Assembly (NCBI GenBank): GCA_946480785.1 | Contig: CAMLLD010000021.1 | Location: forward strand, 7,230 to 71,229 | DNA: 64,000 nucleotides | Direction of reading: 5' to 3' | From: an uncultured Blastocatellia bacterium | GTDB taxonomy: Bacteria; Acidobacteriota; Blastocatellia; Pyrinomonadales; Pyrinomonadaceae | Shown: positions 62,790 to 64,000 of the stretch, one piece after another | Layout of the letters: each line of letters opens with the position of its first letter | Position numbering within the stretch: the stretch's first letter is position 1 | Notes under the pieces: model-generated | Seen by the model: only the letters and a program-made list of their open reading frames with translations | Told to the model about the DNA's origin: nothing | The model's database searches: none | Program-made: the position numbers and the translations under genes

Positions 62790-63341
62790 TTATTGGGCGT
62801 TGTTAACGCTTTCGAGTTCGCGCTTCGCTCGCGAGAGCGTGCGCTTCAAAATAAAGCCGGCGCCTGAGCTGCGCGTTTGAGATGAAAGAAGCCAGTATTC
62901 ACTGTTAAGTAAGCTGTGGAGTTCTGCTGCCGACAGGTCGGGAAGTTTTCCTGCCTGCCAGGCATTGAGCGCCAGCTCCACTGCGTTGTTGTAAGTTTCG
63001 GCATCGTCGGTGTCGGCCGCGAGATGCAACATGTTAGCGGTTGAAGTTCTGTCAGGAGCTTGTTGCCAACGTTCGCTGAACTCCTGGGCGGCTGCTCGTT
63101 TCGCTTCGCGTTCGTCGTGCTCCTGAATCGCGGGCTGCTCTGCTGTTACCGATCCATCTTCTAATAGCTGCTCTTCTGGCGCTTCTGTGAGCAGCGGCGG
63201 CTCTTCGTTGGCAAACAGGCTGGTTACAGGTGGCGGCGGCAGTTCGGCGGTTTCCGTTGTGTGCGCCGGCTTTTGCCAGAAGTAGATGGCTATCGCGATT
63301 AAACCTAAGACGAGAACCGAAGTAATGAGAAAGGTGACCAT
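62790..63341 (-). CDS. Single-helix membrane protein of unknown function
   Basis: A 183-residue protein with one N-terminal hydrophobic helix (about 3-22) and a Glu/Pro/Thr-rich linker (about 30-80). A helical C-terminal domain includes MLHLAADTDDAETYNNAVELA and ends in ILKRTLSRAKRELESV. I do not recognise a family. It lies 38 bases upstream of the SPFH gene and 88 bases downstream of the M14-like gene, all on the reverse strand, so it may belong to the SPFH complex. Confidence 0.65.
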   Translation of the reverse strand: MVTFLITSVLVLGLIAIAIYFWQKPAHTTETAELPPPPVTSLFANEEPPLLTEAPEEQLLEDGSVTAEQPAIQEHDEREAKRAAAQEFSERWQQAPDRTSTANMLHLAADTDDAETYNNAVELALNAWQAGKLPDLSAAELHSLLNSEYWLLSSQTRSSGAGFILKRTLSRAKRELESVNNAQ

Positions 63342-63429
63342 CGCGGCCCGGCAACGCGCTTGACTCTTATTTCTTCGTTGCCGCGTGAATGTTTATACGC
63401 CCCTCGGTAGTAAAAGTTCAAGGCCGCGG

Positions 63430-63999
63430 CTAGCGATTCAGGGCGTTGAAGAACAGCGGATACGTGGCCAGCGACTGGGCGCGGTATTGCGGGCGGAAGC
63501 CGAATAGAACCAGCCGGCCCTTGCCGTATTTCACTTCCACGAGTGCGGCTTTATTCCTCATCCGGTTTGCTCCCAGTAACCAGCCGGAGAGCAGCGGGCT
63601 TGCTGTTTTCGGATAAGACGCGAGGATCGTCACGTCGGAAACAGGAATCTCCGACTGTGGGTTTTGGAAGACTTCAAACACGGGCGAGTCCTCCGCCCAC
63701 GCGACCGTTTGCTTCGACATGTCTCGCGCGATCGGCTGCGACGTGTCGAGTTCGATGCGCAGGATCGATCCCGGCACGTAGAAATCCGTGCGCGGCAATC
63801 CACCAACGACATTGCGCAGCGGTAACTTAAACTGCTCGATCGCGAAGTTACCACCAAGCTCGCGGTTGATGCGTACCAGCGGGTTCTTGTCGACCAGGCG
63901 CTGCCCCGGCGCGAGCGGCGCGACGTTGGCGGTGAGCCGCCAGTAGATGCGGCGCAACTCGTCGCACTGCGCGGCGGTGCGCTGGTCGTTCCAGAGGAT
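63430..63999 (-). CDS. C-terminal part of a probable M14-type zinc carboxypeptidase (5' end outside window)
   Basis: The frame is open to the window edge, so at least the N-terminal half is missing; the ATG/TTG codons inside are not the true start. The visible 190 residues include WLLGANRMRNKAALVEVKYG followed by LVLFGFRPQYRAQS, the C-terminal module typical of large M14-family peptidases in Acidobacteriota and other bacteria. The catalytic zinc domain is not in the window, so identity rests on this tail. It is the upstream gene of the reverse-strand cluster ending with the SPFH gene. Confidence 0.6.
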   Translation of the reverse strand: MLWNDQRTAAQCDELRRIYWRLTANVAPLAPGQRLVDKNPLVRINRELGGNFAIEQFKLPLRNVVGGLPRTDFYVPGSILRIELDTSQPIARDMSKQTVAWAEDSPVFEVFQNPQSEIPVSDVTILASYPKTASPLLSGWLLGANRMRNKAALVEVKYGKGRLVLFGFRPQYRAQSLATYPLFFNALNR

Positions 64000-64000
64000 C

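Overview
This 64 kb window is a GC-rich, densely coded bacterial chromosome segment with about 53 protein genes, one tRNA, a one-piece tmRNA and no rRNA, phage or insertion sequence. The gene set is Gram-negative in character: lipoprotein, PagL-like outer-membrane protein, MltD, PBP1A, Lon, M48 periplasmic protease. Together with DUF1844, DUF4956, two ECF sigma/anti-sigma pairs and an M14-type carboxypeptidase tail, it suggests Acidobacteriota, possibly Blastocatellia. That placement is inference from gene content only; no marker alignment was possible.

Layout. 1-7.3 kb: a DUF2156/alpha-beta-hydrolase fusion (5' end outside the window), a 3D-domain wall protein, a six-bladed propeller of exact 45-residue blades, tRNA-Asn, an esterase and PBP1A. 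7.4-15.9 kb: tmRNA, a Uma2 nuclease, murI-rph-secreted protein-SET protein, a sensor histidine kinase, selA, an unknown protein and a cold-shock gene with a long leader. 15.9-19.6 kb: an M23 peptidase, small membrane proteins and an ECF sigma/double-zinc-finger anti-sigma module. 19.7-25 kb: a REP doublet, a flippase-like protein, nrdR-hsp20-lon and a secreted phosphatase. 25-29.1 kb: a reverse-strand cluster of ppk1, a secreted protein with kinase-like signatures, and DUF4956. 29.6-34.5 kb: mltD, yifB and a phospholipase C/acid-phosphatase-like gene. 34.9-38.7 kb: a second ECF sigma/anti-sigma pair, two DUF4097-type proteins and dcd.

38.8-44.4 kb is the most unusual block. A membrane-anchored TPR-CHAT protease, an unrecognised cytoplasmic protein and an intracellular subtilisin-like protease lie together between dcd and dut. 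This is the best candidate for an undescribed system, perhaps a protease cascade, but the functional link is inferred from gene order only.

44.4-64 kb: dut, a secreted protein with an internal duplication and a glycine zipper, a lipoprotein, a gamma-carbonic anhydrase-like protein, a PagL-like protein, hisS-DUF1572-aspS, a JAMM peptidase, an M48 protease, mazG, DUF1844-MBL-ribF-ABC1 kinase, and a reverse cluster of an M14-like C-terminus, a small membrane protein and a large SPFH protein with vault-like architecture.

Two families of short noncoding repeats stand out. One consists of hairpins built on ACAGATTAC, sitting at the 3' ends between convergent genes. The other consists of REP-like 29-nt units starting with GGAG, arranged as inverted doublets with compensatory stem changes. 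Many genes begin with TTG or GTG, so several starts were moved to the codon with the better ribosome binding site.
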